DNA of 64,000 bases from JAJNPS01 sp031378845. GTDB taxonomy: Bacteria > Pseudomonadota > Alphaproteobacteria > Rhodobacterales > Rhodobacteraceae. Positions 1 through 8,076 of this stretch are shown here, one piece after another. The DNA is taken from contig JANNES010000026.1 of assembly GCA_031378845.1 (NCBI GenBank), positions 143,027-207,026 of the forward strand, given 5' to 3'. Numbering within the stretch: position 1 is the stretch's first letter; each line of letters begins with the position of its first letter. Under the pieces are notes generated by a model. It ran no database searches, was not told the origin of the DNA, and saw only the letters and a list, made by a program, of their open reading frames with translations. The position numbers and the translations under genes were made by a program.

Positions 1-366
1 GTCTATGGCGCGGACTACCCGACACCCGATGGCACCTGCGTGCGCGATTACGTGCATGTGACCGATCTCGCACAGGCGCATGCCCTGGGCCTGAAATGGC
101 TGACCGACGGGCGCGAAAGCCGCGCCTTCAACCTTGGCTCGGGACGTGGATTTTCGGTGCGAGAAGTCGTCGCCGAGGCCCGCCACATCACCAACCGCGA
201 CGTGCCGATCATCGAAGGCGGGCGGCGGGCGGGTGATGCCGCAAGCCTCGTCTCGGGCAGCCAGCGCGCGATTGACGAGCTTGGCTGGGTGCCGCAGCAC
301 TCCACAATGTCCCGGATGATTGCCGATGCATGGCGCTGGCATCAGGGCAAGGGATACGCGCGCTAA
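1..366 (+). CDS. galE: UDP-glucose 4-epimerase, C-terminal part (truncated by window edge)
   Basis: The open frame enters from the left edge and ends at TAA 364-366, so only about 121 C-terminal residues are visible. GalE interconverts UDP-glucose and UDP-galactose with bound NAD in the cytoplasm. The visible part has the family's substrate-binding run (CVRDYVHVTDLAQAH near the start), then AFNLGSGRGFSVREV, and the closing segment with LGWVPQ and the amphipathic C-terminus. These are typical of the extended SDR epimerases that feed surface polysaccharide synthesis. The NAD-binding Gly motif and the YxxxK catalytic pair lie outside the window, so activity cannot be judged. A related nucleotide-sugar epimerase is possible, but the RDYVHV block favours GalE. 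Confidence 0.9.
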   Translation, partial: VYGADYPTPDGTCVRDYVHVTDLAQAHALGLKWLTDGRESRAFNLGSGRGFSVREVVAEARHITNRDVPIIEGGRRAGDAASLVSGSQRAIDELGWVPQHSTMSRMIADAWRWHQGKGYAR

Positions 367-533
367 AGCGTATCGCCCTTGATCTGGTGCGCCCGGTCAA
401 GGGCGAGACGCAACATGTCTGCCGATCATAAGTCTTGGTTTGCAGTCAATCTGAGCCAGATAGACCATAACCCGCTTGAGGCCGCGGCCCGGCGCAGTCC
501 GCATCGCGCAAAAGGACCCGCACTGTGCGATGC
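367..533. other. Intergenic gap between convergent galE and DyP gene
   Basis: This spacer separates two converging genes. Positions 441-476 hold a degenerate palindrome (GCAGTCAATCTG, GCC, CAGATAGAC) that matches the perfect 17-bp hairpin at 11941-11977. No T-run terminator is visible. Confidence 0.5.
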
Positions 534-2162
534 TCAGGTCGGATCGACGCTGCCCATCGCGATCATGCGCAAGGCGGTCATCGACGGCAAAAAGAAGTAC
601 TCGCCGCCACGGGTTTCGACAAAGGTTGGCAGCCGCGCGCAGATGAACGGCGGTTTGCCACTGTCGGGCCGTGACGGGATCACAAAGCGGTTATGGGTGG
701 CATGCTGTCCCGCCAGCGGGCAGGTCAGGTTGCCCGCGTTGAAGTCGAGCCCATAGTTGATCCATTGCTGCTGGATAAACTCGAACTGCCGGAACAGGCT
801 TGCACAAAGCGCCATGATCACAACGCCTTGTTCTGTCGTGTTATCGCCGGAATCAAGCTGGTTCGACCCATAGGGCAGACCGCGCCGCAAGATGCGGCGG
901 CGCTTGTTCACCTGTGACGTGGCATTCGGATTTGGCCCGTCCGGGTTGTTCAACGGATCAAGGTAGTCGCGCGTGTTTACCCGGCGGATGTGGCAGGTAT
1001 TGGGCGCATCGTAGCCGTGCATGTCTTCTGCGTAACGGAAATTCGACGGCTCGGCACTTTTGAGATAGCGCAGGACGGCCGCGCTTGCGCTGACCGGATC
1101 GTCAAAGCCAAGGCGCGTCCGTTCCTTGATCCAGGCGTCATGCGTGCTGGCATGGGCAAGCGGGATGCCATCGGGCCAGCGTCCGATGACCTTGGCCTTG
1201 AGGATCACCTGGGCTTGGTCTTCGGGGACCGCCATGACCTTGGCATAGGTCTTGGCCTGCGCGGAAAAGTAGTCGCGCCATGAGCCCATATGCTGGTGCA
1301 GCTTGCGGTACGCCATGAAGGTGCCATTGCGCATAAAGCTGGCCGGCGGGGCGGCGTCGGGCAATTCTTGCGCCTCATCGGGATGGCCAAGCACGAACTC
1401 GCCCGCAGCAAGCGGCTGCCAGCCAAGTTTTGGCCCCATCCATTCGCCGCGCCCGATGACCCGTTCGCGCATCTCTTCGGGCTCCATCTGGCCGTGAAAG
1501 ACCGGATCGCCAATCGCATCGGTAAAGCCGAAATGCTCTTGCGGCGTTGCGGCCTTGCTGCCATCCGGCAGGGTCGTGAAGATCGCCGTCGCGGACTGGT
1601 ATTCGGCGCTGCCGGTTGCGCCGTTGCCGACAATGATCTGCACCTTTTGTCCAAGCTCTGCGCACAGATCGCGCAGCCATTGCGTCTTGGCCTCCAATGC
1701 CGGGTCCGGCTGATCGGTGCCTTGCACGACCTGCGCATTCATGCCGAGCCAGGCATGCACCTCGCCCGAGGTAAAGGCGGCATTGGCGCGCCAAATCGGG
1801 TCCCAGTTCTTGTCCCAGTCGGGCTGGTCCTCCACCGTCCGCGTCGGGTCGCGGTCACCCAGGATATGCGCCCGCGCCCGCATCCCGTCGACAAACTCGG
1901 GCGGCATGTTCTGCAAGGTCTGTGTCGGCAGGCCAAGCGCGTAGAGCCCGTAAAAGGTCAGGCCAAAGTTGAGTGCGACCTTGGGTTTGGTCGTCCAGCG
2001 CGCCCCGGTGGTGATCTCGGGCAATAGCCTGCCGACAAACTGCCGCCCTGCGGCGCCATCGGTGATGCGCAGAAAAAAGTACCGTGCAACCGGAAAACTG
2101 ACCCGGCCATAAGCGCGGATCACGTGGCCCTGGATATCCGAAAGATCAAGCGTGCGTGCCAT
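534..2162 (-). CDS. DyP-type peroxidase homologue
   Basis: A 542-residue protein resembling the long dye-decolourising heme peroxidases. The family oxidises bulky substrates with H2O2 using a heme held in a ferredoxin-like fold. Residues 212-220 read GFTDAIGDP, where the family has the GxxDG motif. The catalytic Asp is kept but the final Gly is replaced by Ala. A candidate proximal heme His is H391 in CHIRRVNTRDY, and the distal Arg region is RRRILRRGLPYG near 421-432. The C-terminal QFEFIQQQWIN block is also typical of the family. No signal peptide is seen. It is the last gene of a minus-strand trio and overlaps the preceding gene by 17 nt, so translation is probably coupled. Peroxidase identity is confident. 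The substrate is unknown. Confidence 0.85.
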   Translation of the reverse strand: MARTLDLSDIQGHVIRAYGRVSFPVARYFFLRITDGAAGRQFVGRLLPEITTGARWTTKPKVALNFGLTFYGLYALGLPTQTLQNMPPEFVDGMRARAHILGDRDPTRTVEDQPDWDKNWDPIWRANAAFTSGEVHAWLGMNAQVVQGTDQPDPALEAKTQWLRDLCAELGQKVQIIVGNGATGSAEYQSATAIFTTLPDGSKAATPQEHFGFTDAIGDPVFHGQMEPEEMRERVIGRGEWMGPKLGWQPLAAGEFVLGHPDEAQELPDAAPPASFMRNGTFMAYRKLHQHMGSWRDYFSAQAKTYAKVMAVPEDQAQVILKAKVIGRWPDGIPLAHASTHDAWIKERTRLGFDDPVSASAAVLRYLKSAEPSNFRYAEDMHGYDAPNTCHIRRVNTRDYLDPLNNPDGPNPNATSQVNKRRRILRRGLPYGSNQLDSGDNTTEQGVVIMALCASLFRQFEFIQQQWINYGLDFNAGNLTCPLAGQHATHNRFVIPSRPDSGKPPFICARLPTFVETRGGEYFFLPSMTALRMIAMGSVDPT

Positions 2163-3189
2163 CTGCCCCCCCCTCGATTGCGCGCGGCTCGACCGCGTGG
2201 ATCACCCCGGGCGGCTGCGTCGGTTGCGCCTCAAGCGGCTTGTGACGGGCCAGAAATCTGCCGAACGCTGCATGAAGTGTGGGGGCATCCGTGCCTTGCT
2301 GGTCCTCGGCAAAACCGGTGAACACCGATTGCAGGTAAAGCGCCTTGAGCACCTCAGGCAGGGCGGAATTTTCTGCCGGGGGCAGCGGTTTCAGGCCTTG
2401 GGTCATGATGTAGCGGTAGGCAAGAAACACGGCGGCAAGCGTCGCAAGCAGGGACCACAACAGCGTTTTCAAGGGCTGCAGCGTGATCGCAAATGCGATG
2501 ATCGGCACGGCATGCAGATGGGCAAGCCAGCCGATCAGCGCCAGCACAAAAACCAAAAGCGGCACCAGCACAAGCGCCGCGATCGCCTTGAGGGGCAGCA
2601 CGGGCAGGGCCAAAGGGGTCGTATAGTAGTCGTTGAAGGGCATCGTCGTCTCAACCTGCGCGCGCGCGATAAAACGGGCGAAGTCGGCCGCGGTCTTGAC
2701 CTCGTCAAAGCCGTAGCAATACTGGAAGACCCGGCGCAATGCGGGTTCCATCGTGGTCCAGAGCGTTGTCGCATAGGCATCGCGCACGGCGTCCTGCTCG
2801 GCCTCGCTCAATGTGGTCGAAAGCGGCAGGCCATCCTCGCGCACCGCATCAATTTCTGCGGTGAACATCAGGTATGCCGTCGTCAGCTGGTCTACCGGAC
2901 CGGCATGGATCGGATCGCGCCCGGTGATCCTGCCCCAGATCGGATCAATCGGTGCCGGGCCGTTGAAGACCAGATCGTCGATCACCGCAAAGCGTGCCAG
3001 ATGGGTCCGCTGGTTGGCGGCAAAGGGGCTGTTCATCCCGATGGCGCGGGTGGCAGGCGTCTGCAGCGCTGTCGGCAGGACGGACAGCTCTTGGCGCAGC
3101 GCATGGCGATTGGACAGACGGTCGTCGCCGCCTGACCGGATCGGGGCGAGGATCGTCAGAAAGTACCGGCCCGCATCAAAATTGGGCAT
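2146..3189 (-). CDS. Unknown protein with two membrane segments, DyP-associated
   Basis: A 347-residue protein I cannot assign. Residues 1-120 contain a block (RFAVIDDL near 66-73, then AYLMFTAEIDAV near 105-116). The second part resembles YMIFCSNFNGTWDQYIDAF in the next gene upstream, so the two proteins may share a fold. Two long hydrophobic stretches at about 200-222 and 226-258 predict a membrane hairpin. The C-terminus is soluble. It sits 2 nt after the 217-residue gene and overlaps the DyP gene by 17 nt, which makes a tight three-gene operon. Inference: it anchors or partners the peroxidase at the membrane. Nothing in the sequence shows catalysis. Confidence 0.6.
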   Translation of the reverse strand: MPNFDAGRYFLTILAPIRSGGDDRLSNRHALRQELSVLPTALQTPATRAIGMNSPFAANQRTHLARFAVIDDLVFNGPAPIDPIWGRITGRDPIHAGPVDQLTTAYLMFTAEIDAVREDGLPLSTTLSEAEQDAVRDAYATTLWTTMEPALRRVFQYCYGFDEVKTAADFARFIARAQVETTMPFNDYYTTPLALPVLPLKAIAALVLVPLLVFVLALIGWLAHLHAVPIIAFAITLQPLKTLLWSLLATLAAVFLAYRYIMTQGLKPLPPAENSALPEVLKALYLQSVFTGFAEDQQGTDAPTLHAAFGRFLARHKPLEAQPTQPPGVIHAVEPRAIEGGADGTHA

Positions 3190-3191
3190 CT

Positions 3192-3845
3192 TCAGCCCTC
3201 CCGATAGGCGTTTTGGACAAAGGGCGCCCGATTCAGGTCGGCGATCTCTGTCGACAGGCTGGCAACCGGCGCAAAGCCGGCATCACCGAGGCAGCCCTGC
3301 ACCGAGATCAGCGCCGCACGATATCGCGCCGCGAACGCCTCGGGCGTGTCGGTCGCATGATGCCGCGCCAGATCGCGCAAGGCGCGCGCAACACGGATCG
3401 ACGCCTTGATGTCGCGCTGCGCTGCACCGGGCGTGGCGTTGTAGTAATAGTTGGTATCGAACTGGTTGTGGCCGATATAGCGTTTGAACGGCGTGACCGG
3501 AATGGATTTGGGGTACTTCGTGGCGGTGTACCAAAACAGATTCAAGCCGCTGGGAATTCCGTCCGAAAAGGCATCGATGTACTGGTCCCATGTGCCGTTG
3601 AAGTTCGAACAAAAGATCATGTAGTCGTTTTGCAGCACCTGCGGACCCTGACCGAGATCGGGCCATTCATCCCGCCGCACGATGACCCAGCGGGCAAAGT
3701 GGATCAGAGACAACCCCATGAGCCCGCTCAGCACCGAAGGATTGCCGCGCCCCACCATGAACACCAACCGGTTCAACCACGTCCATCTCGGGCGCGACGG
3801 TGTGAGGACGTTCATCGCATATGCTTTGCCTGCAATATTCGACAT
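3192..3845 (-). CDS. Unknown protein, first gene of the DyP trio
   Basis: A 217-residue protein of unknown function. Residues 20-55 are basic and hydrophobic (WLNRLVFM, LSLIHFARWVIV), which suggests membrane association at the N-terminus. Residues 75-93 (YMIFCSNFNGTWDQYIDAF) look like the strand-turn-helix of a ferredoxin-like unit and echo residues 105-116 of the neighbouring 347-residue protein. Aromatic-rich PFKRYIGHNQF and TNYYYNATP follow. The stop lies 2 nt from the next start. No upstream gene is on this strand within 600 nt, so the operon promoter should lie in 3846-3940. Confidence 0.6.
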   Translation of the reverse strand: MSNIAGKAYAMNVLTPSRPRWTWLNRLVFMVGRGNPSVLSGLMGLSLIHFARWVIVRRDEWPDLGQGPQVLQNDYMIFCSNFNGTWDQYIDAFSDGIPSGLNLFWYTATKYPKSIPVTPFKRYIGHNQFDTNYYYNATPGAAQRDIKASIRVARALRDLARHHATDTPEAFAARYRAALISVQGCLGDAGFAPVASLSTEIADLNRAPFVQNAYREG

Positions 3846-3940
3846 CCTGCCTCCAGAATGAAAAATTGATCGTCAAATCCAATCCGTACAGTCTGCCACA
3901 GACTTGTCGCACGACAAACGACTATTTCGCGCTGAGGTAG

Positions 3941-4483
3941 AGTGGGCTGCGGCGGCCGGATCCGGGAACGCTGTACCGCGCGCAGAACCGTGTCTTTGAC
4001 CATTGCGCCTTTGCCGGTGAGAAGCTGATGTCCAGAGTGACGTTCACCGCCAAGATCGCCGACGGCGTGGTGACGCTGGATTCCGAAATGCGCCGGATCA
4101 GGGATGGCGCGCGGATCGTGTCGGGCGCGACGCGGGTTGAGGTGCCACGTCACAAGGTCATCACCGCCGATCTGGACGCTCCGGGCCGCGTGGTCCAGCG
4201 CCACCGCCATTTCGAGGCATTGCCTCAGCCTTTGCCCGCGCTGATCACGGCGGTGGTCTGCCCCAGGGATGCAAATTCACTTGGCGGCGCGCTTTTGGCC
4301 GCGCGCAAAAGCATCGTCACACCCATGCTGGTGGGCACCCCCGCCAAGATCGCCGCTACCGCCATGGGCATCGCCTCGGCGGTGGCGGGGCGGGCGCACA
4401 TTCTGGTCGTACCGGGGAGCGATGCCGGCGACATGCTGGTCAGGCAGCTGACCTTTGTCAGCCACGCCGAGAATGCGGGTCTA
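3941..4483 (+). pseudogene. Relic of MaoC dehydratase / phosphate acetyltransferase fusion gene
   Basis: After a stop at 3938-3940 the plus-strand frame reads like the end of a MaoC hotdog domain (FTAKIADGVVTLDSEM, then DGARIVSGATRVEVP). It runs into the start of a phosphate acetyl/butyryl transferase (ALITAVVCPRDANSLGGALL, then PMLVGTPAKIAATA). It then jumps straight to the C-terminal Pta block (ILVVPGSDAGDMLVRQLTF). The family has more than 100 residues between these blocks, so a large internal in-frame deletion is visible. The 5' half of MaoC and the last Pta residues are also missing. The reading frame ends at a TAG that abuts the convergent panB-like stop. It is not expected to encode a working enzyme. 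Confidence 0.7.
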
Positions 4484-5281
4484 GGTCTGCTGATCCAGCC
4501 AGTCCCGAAACGCCGCGACGATGGTGGGATCGCTGTCGACCATGTATTGCGGGGCGGGATATTGGCCGCTGTGCACATCGTGGGCAAAGTGGTGCATGGC
4601 GCTGATCCGCATCTCTTGCATGCGGGCGTATTCAGCGGCGAAGTTGGCATAGATCTTGGCGTGGCGCGGGACGTGGCCGGTGTTCTGGCCCAGAATATCG
4701 TCGGAAAAAAGGTACTGTGCATGGCCGGCCGGACCTGCCCCCATCGAGATCAGGAAGAGCCCGGTCTTTTGCGCGATCGCGTCAGTGATCGCGTGCGGGA
4801 CAACCTCGATCTCGGCCGCAAAGGCCCCTGCAGCCTCCAGCGCCTTGCATTGCGCATAGACCAGTTTCGCCGTGTCCAGCGTCTTGCCCACGGCCTTGAA
4901 TCCGCCGGTCCATGTGCGCTTGGACGGGATCAGGCCGACATGGCCGCAGACCGCAAGGCCGTGATCGGCCATGGCCTTGACGGTCTGCAAGCTGCCCGAG
5001 CAATAAAAGCCGTCGGCCCCATGCTTGAACAACGCAAACGCCCATTTCAGGAAATCGGCGGTATCGCCGATCTCATAGAAATTGTCGCCCGGAAAGGCAA
5101 AAGCGGTGGGGGCGACCTCGCGAAAGCGACCGTCATAGATCATAGCGGGCGGCACGGACAGTAACTCCACCCCGGCCTTTTCGGCGGCTTCGGCCTCGTC
5201 AAGGGTCTCCACGCGGAGCATCGCGAACCGGTGTTTGCCGCGCTGATCCAAAAGATCGCGGACGGTCAGACGCTTGGCCAT
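4481..5281 (-). CDS. 3-methyl-2-oxobutanoate hydroxymethyltransferase (PanB) homologue, divergent
   Basis: A 266-residue TIM-barrel protein of usual PanB length. PanB transfers a hydroxymethyl group to 2-oxoisovalerate in pantothenate synthesis. Family traits visible are the N-terminal LTVRDLLDQRGKHRFAML, the GHVGLIPSKRTW block (usually GHVGLTPQ) and IEVVPHAITDAIAQKTGL, which carries the catalytic Glu. The usual metal-binding DSLGMV segment is not recognisable. The protein is therefore divergent and may act on another 2-oxo acid. Its start is directly adjacent to the Rieske gene stop, so it belongs to the desaturase-ferredoxin operon rather than to a panBC pair. Inference: aldol or retro-aldol chemistry in the catabolic route of this locus. 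Confidence 0.7.
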   Translation of the reverse strand: MAKRLTVRDLLDQRGKHRFAMLRVETLDEAEAAEKAGVELLSVPPAMIYDGRFREVAPTAFAFPGDNFYEIGDTADFLKWAFALFKHGADGFYCSGSLQTVKAMADHGLAVCGHVGLIPSKRTWTGGFKAVGKTLDTAKLVYAQCKALEAAGAFAAEIEVVPHAITDAIAQKTGLFLISMGAGPAGHAQYLFSDDILGQNTGHVPRHAKIYANFAAEYARMQEMRISAMHHFAHDVHSGQYPAPQYMVDSDPTIVAAFRDWLDQQT

Positions 5282-5611
5282 TTACGCCACCTCGATGAAA
5301 ACACGGTCGCCCTCGACCTTGACGGGAAAGGTCCGCAAATTGATGCAGACCGGCGCGCGTTTGGCCTCGCCGGTGCGATAGTCAAACTGGCCGTTATGCT
5401 TGGGGCACTCGATCAGATGGCCCATCACGAGGCCGTCGCAGAGATGAACGTCTTCATGCGTGCACCTGCCGGCAGTCGCATAGAACCGACCCTCAGGGGC
5501 GTGGTAGATGGCGTAGGTCGACCCGGCATGGTCAAAGCGGATCAAATCCTCTTGGTCGATCTCGTCGGTCGCGCAGGCGTCGATCCATTGGGGCATGTCG
5601 GTGTCTTTCAT
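5282..5611 (-). CDS. MocE-type Rieske [2Fe-2S] ferredoxin
   Basis: A 109-residue small soluble Rieske protein. The two cluster-binding motifs are both present: C-T-H near residues 47-49 (GRCTHEDVHL) and CPKHNGQFDY near 67-76, giving two Cys and two His ligands. Such ferredoxins pass electrons to an oxygenase. The start codon overlaps the desaturase stop (ATGA), and its own stop abuts the panB-like start, which argues for co-translation with both. In rhizopine catabolism the partner pair is MocD (oxygenase) and MocE (ferredoxin). The same pair order is seen here. The ferredoxin reductase is not in the window. Confidence 0.85.
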   Translation of the reverse strand: MKDTDMPQWIDACATDEIDQEDLIRFDHAGSTYAIYHAPEGRFYATAGRCTHEDVHLCDGLVMGHLIECPKHNGQFDYRTGEAKRAPVCINLRTFPVKVEGDRVFIEVA

Positions 5612-6693
5612 TCGGCTGGGATGGCATGACCAAGGGCGGCCATGTGAAAATCTGTCCGGTAGGATTTCGCGGTCTCTGGCAGCGTGCGTCTGACAAAGTA
5701 GTCCTCATAGACAAGCTGCCGTCGCAACGCGGGCCACATCTCGGCGAAACCCGCAGCGATGGACGGATTGGGCGCCGGCAGGTCGTGCTTGATCAGATCA
5801 TGCAGGCGGGGCAGGGCGTGATAGGGCACCATCGGGAACATGTGATGCTCCACATGGTAGTTCATGTTCCAGTAGATGAACCGGCTGACCCGGTTCATCA
5901 GGACCGTTCGGCTGTTCAACCGGTGGTCGGTCACGTTGTCGGCCAACCCGCCATGTTGCAAAAGCCCCGTCATGATGTGGTGCCAAGCGCCGTAAAGGCG
6001 TGGCAGACCGATCACCATCAACGGCAGGATCGACCCCATCCCGAGGGCCAGCCCGATGGTGGCTGCATAGATCGCGACCCAGATCCGTGCCACCTGCACG
6101 ATCCTGGCCGTGTCCGATGCGGGCACGTAAGCGGCCTCTTCGGGGTGCAGCTTGCCGGTCGCGTTCAATAGCATCCGCGACCACCCGACACAGGCGTCGA
6201 AAATTCCGAAAAAGTTGCCGATGACCTTGATGAAGTCCGGCGGTCGCATGACGGCAATCTCGGGGTCGCGTCCCACGATGTAGGTGTCGGTGTGGTGGCG
6301 CGCATGGCTCCACCGCCAGGTCGCAGGGTTGCGCACGATCATGAAGCAGGCGATCTGATAGATGACCTCGTTCATCCAGGGTGTCTTGAAAGCCGTGCCA
6401 TGCTGGCATTCATGCCAGCGCGAGTCCGAGGCGGACCCATAAAGGACGCCATAAGCCAGCCAGAACGGCGCTGACCACCACGACGGCCAAAGCGCGATGC
6501 CGATGCCTGCCAAAAGGATCATCGCCCCGTAAAGGATGATCGTGTCGCGGATCGCCGGGCCATTGCGGCGCTGCATCAACTCTTTCATCGCTTTGCGGGG
6601 CATGTCGGTGTGATACCATTCTGCAGCGGCAAGCCCGGTTTCGACCGCGCGGGCGCCGTCCGGACCCAAAAGGCTGTAGTCGCGTGTCGCCAT
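5608..6693 (-). CDS. MocD-type fatty-acid-desaturase-fold oxygenase
   Basis: A 361-residue integral membrane diiron oxygenase. Three His boxes are visible: RWHECQHGTAF, WSHARHHTDT and NYHVEHHMFP. Between them lie hydrophobic segments (TIILYGAMILLAGIGIALWP and others). The start at 6693 is chosen over the in-frame ATG at 6807 because GGGAGAG lies about 7 nt upstream and the protein then begins MATRDYSLLGP. The enzyme would hydroxylate or desaturate a substrate using electrons from the co-encoded Rieske ferredoxin. Neighbour content suggests a cyclitol-like substrate rather than a lipid, as proposed for MocD in rhizopine use. The substrate is inference. Confidence 0.8.
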   Translation of the reverse strand: MATRDYSLLGPDGARAVETGLAAAEWYHTDMPRKAMKELMQRRNGPAIRDTIILYGAMILLAGIGIALWPSWWSAPFWLAYGVLYGSASDSRWHECQHGTAFKTPWMNEVIYQIACFMIVRNPATWRWSHARHHTDTYIVGRDPEIAVMRPPDFIKVIGNFFGIFDACVGWSRMLLNATGKLHPEEAAYVPASDTARIVQVARIWVAIYAATIGLALGMGSILPLMVIGLPRLYGAWHHIMTGLLQHGGLADNVTDHRLNSRTVLMNRVSRFIYWNMNYHVEHHMFPMVPYHALPRLHDLIKHDLPAPNPSIAAGFAEMWPALRRQLVYEDYFVRRTLPETAKSYRTDFHMAALGHAIPAE

Positions 6694-6857
6694 AAGCGTC
6701 TCTCCCAGAATCCGTTGCGCGTGATCCGCGAACAGATCGACACTTGCCGCGGACGTTAGGACAACTCCTTCATTCTGAGTAGCGTCGCGCGCTGGCATTC
6801 TCGTCAAATCTCGTCATAATGGGCGTGTATCTTGACGAAAAAACATCAGGAGCGATG
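6694..6857. promoter_or_regulatory. Divergent control region with TCGTCA/TGACGA repeats
   Basis: The spacer separates the oxygenase operon (minus) from the LacI-type regulator (plus). TCGTCA occurs at 6801-6806 and again at 6811-6816, spaced by one helical turn, and the inverted form TGACGA is at 6833-6838. Such an arrangement suits an operator for the adjacent LacI-family regulator. The regulator's ribosome site AGGAG is at 6849-6853. Binding is inferred. Confidence 0.35.
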
Positions 6858-7886
6858 ATGGCGCGTCGATCGGGAATGGCGGAACTTGCGCACGCGGCGG
6901 GCGTGTCGATCGCCACCGTGGACCGCGTGCTGAATGGCAGGCAAACCGTGTCTGCGGCCACCCGTGCGCTGGTTGCGGAGGCCGCGATACGCATCGGGCA
7001 TCGCTCGGTAGTCCATCTGGCAGGGCACGTGCAGGCGCCTCGGATCGTGCGATTTGGCGTGCTTTTGCACAAGTCAGGACAAGAGTTCTATCAAAACATG
7101 GCGCGCGAAATGACGGTCGCAGCGGCGACTGCGCCCGGCATCCAGGCTGCGTTGCAACTTGAGTTCGCGACAAGTCAGGCCCCCGGCGAAGTGGCGGGCC
7201 TTTTGCGCAAGATGGGAGAGCGCTGCGAGGTCATCGCGGCCACCGCCGTGAACCATCCCGAAATCACGGCAGCCGTCGAAGATCTGAAAGCCAAAGCTGT
7301 GCCGGTCTTTGCTCTGTTGTCGGATTTCGCCCAAGGCACGCGGGCGGGCTATGTTGGCCTGAATAACCTCAAGGTTGGCCGCGTGGCCGCGTGGACCGTC
7401 GGCCTTGCAGCGAAGGCTCCCGGAAAGATCGCGGTCTTTGTCGGGGGCACGCGCTGGCATGGGCACGATCTGCGCGAGGTCGGATTTCGCACCTACCTGC
7501 GCGAAGAACGCCCGGATCTCGAGGTGATGGAAACCATCGTGAACCTCGAGACGCGGCAACTGACCTATGACGCGACCTTGGCTCTGCTGGCCAGACATCG
7601 CGATCTGCGCGGCATTTACGTGGCGGGGGGCGGGATGGAGGGGGCGATTGCGGCACTTCGCGAGACGCGGGCACCGCGTGAGGTGGCGCTGGTCGTCAAT
7701 GAGTTGACGCGCGCATCGCGTGCGGCACTGGCGGCAGGGTGGGTGACCATGGTCGATGCGACACCGCTGGGCGATCTTTGCCGCGATGTCATCGCGCTGA
7801 TGACCAAGGCAGCCGATGGCGGCCCGATCACGGCGGGCGCACAGCATTTTCTGCAGATGCAGCTTCATGTGCCCGAATCGATCTGA
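6858..7886 (+). CDS. LacI-family transcriptional regulator
   Basis: About 342 residues. The N-terminal helix-turn-helix reads MAELAHAAGVSIATVDRVLN, the classic LacI/GalR DNA-binding unit, followed by the hinge helix. A periplasmic-binding-protein-like effector domain follows (RIVRFGVLLHKSGQEFYQNM, GRVAAWTVGLAAKAPGKIAV, IYVAGGGMEGAIAALRE). The start at 6858 is preferred because AGGAG lies 4-5 nt upstream. An in-frame ATG at 6819 has no comparable site. It faces the oxygenase operon and is followed by the isomerase and transporter genes, so it probably controls both arms of the locus in response to the transported sugar or cyclitol. Confidence 0.88.
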   Translation: MARRSGMAELAHAAGVSIATVDRVLNGRQTVSAATRALVAEAAIRIGHRSVVHLAGHVQAPRIVRFGVLLHKSGQEFYQNMAREMTVAAATAPGIQAALQLEFATSQAPGEVAGLLRKMGERCEVIAATAVNHPEITAAVEDLKAKAVPVFALLSDFAQGTRAGYVGLNNLKVGRVAAWTVGLAAKAPGKIAVFVGGTRWHGHDLREVGFRTYLREERPDLEVMETIVNLETRQLTYDATLALLARHRDLRGIYVAGGGMEGAIAALRETRAPREVALVVNELTRASRAALAAGWVTMVDATPLGDLCRDVIALMTKAADGGPITAGAQHFLQMQLHVPESI

Positions 7887-7993
7887 ACCTGCGGGGCGAT
7901 GTGTCGAGAATTTGCAGGCGGCGCGTGGTGGTCCCTGCCGAGAATTCGTCAAACGCCCGATCCGGGTTGTTGAATCTGTGTGCGCTGGAATGT

Positions 7994-8040
7994 TTCAGCT
8001 GAATTGTCTGGATTTTGGAATAAAAATTCTATTATGGTAA
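7994..8040 (+). promoter_or_regulatory. Candidate promoter/operator of isomerase-transporter operon
   Basis: An AT-rich patch in a G+C-rich setting lies in the 190-nt gap after the LacI gene. TTGTCT at 8004-8009 and TTCTAT at 8027-8032 are 17 nt apart and could be -35 and -10 elements. TTCAGCTGAA at 7994-8003 is a perfect 10-bp palindrome, and GAAT-AAAA-ATTC at 8018-8029 is a second small one. Either could be an operator. Confidence 0.35.
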
Positions 8041-8076
8041 TCCGGGATGATTGGCCCTTGGGGGAATCACGACAAC

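Noticed and set aside
6694..6807. Longer N-terminus of the desaturase
   Set aside because: There is no ribosome site at 6807, while GGGAGAG precedes 6693. The extra residues also occupy the divergent promoter.
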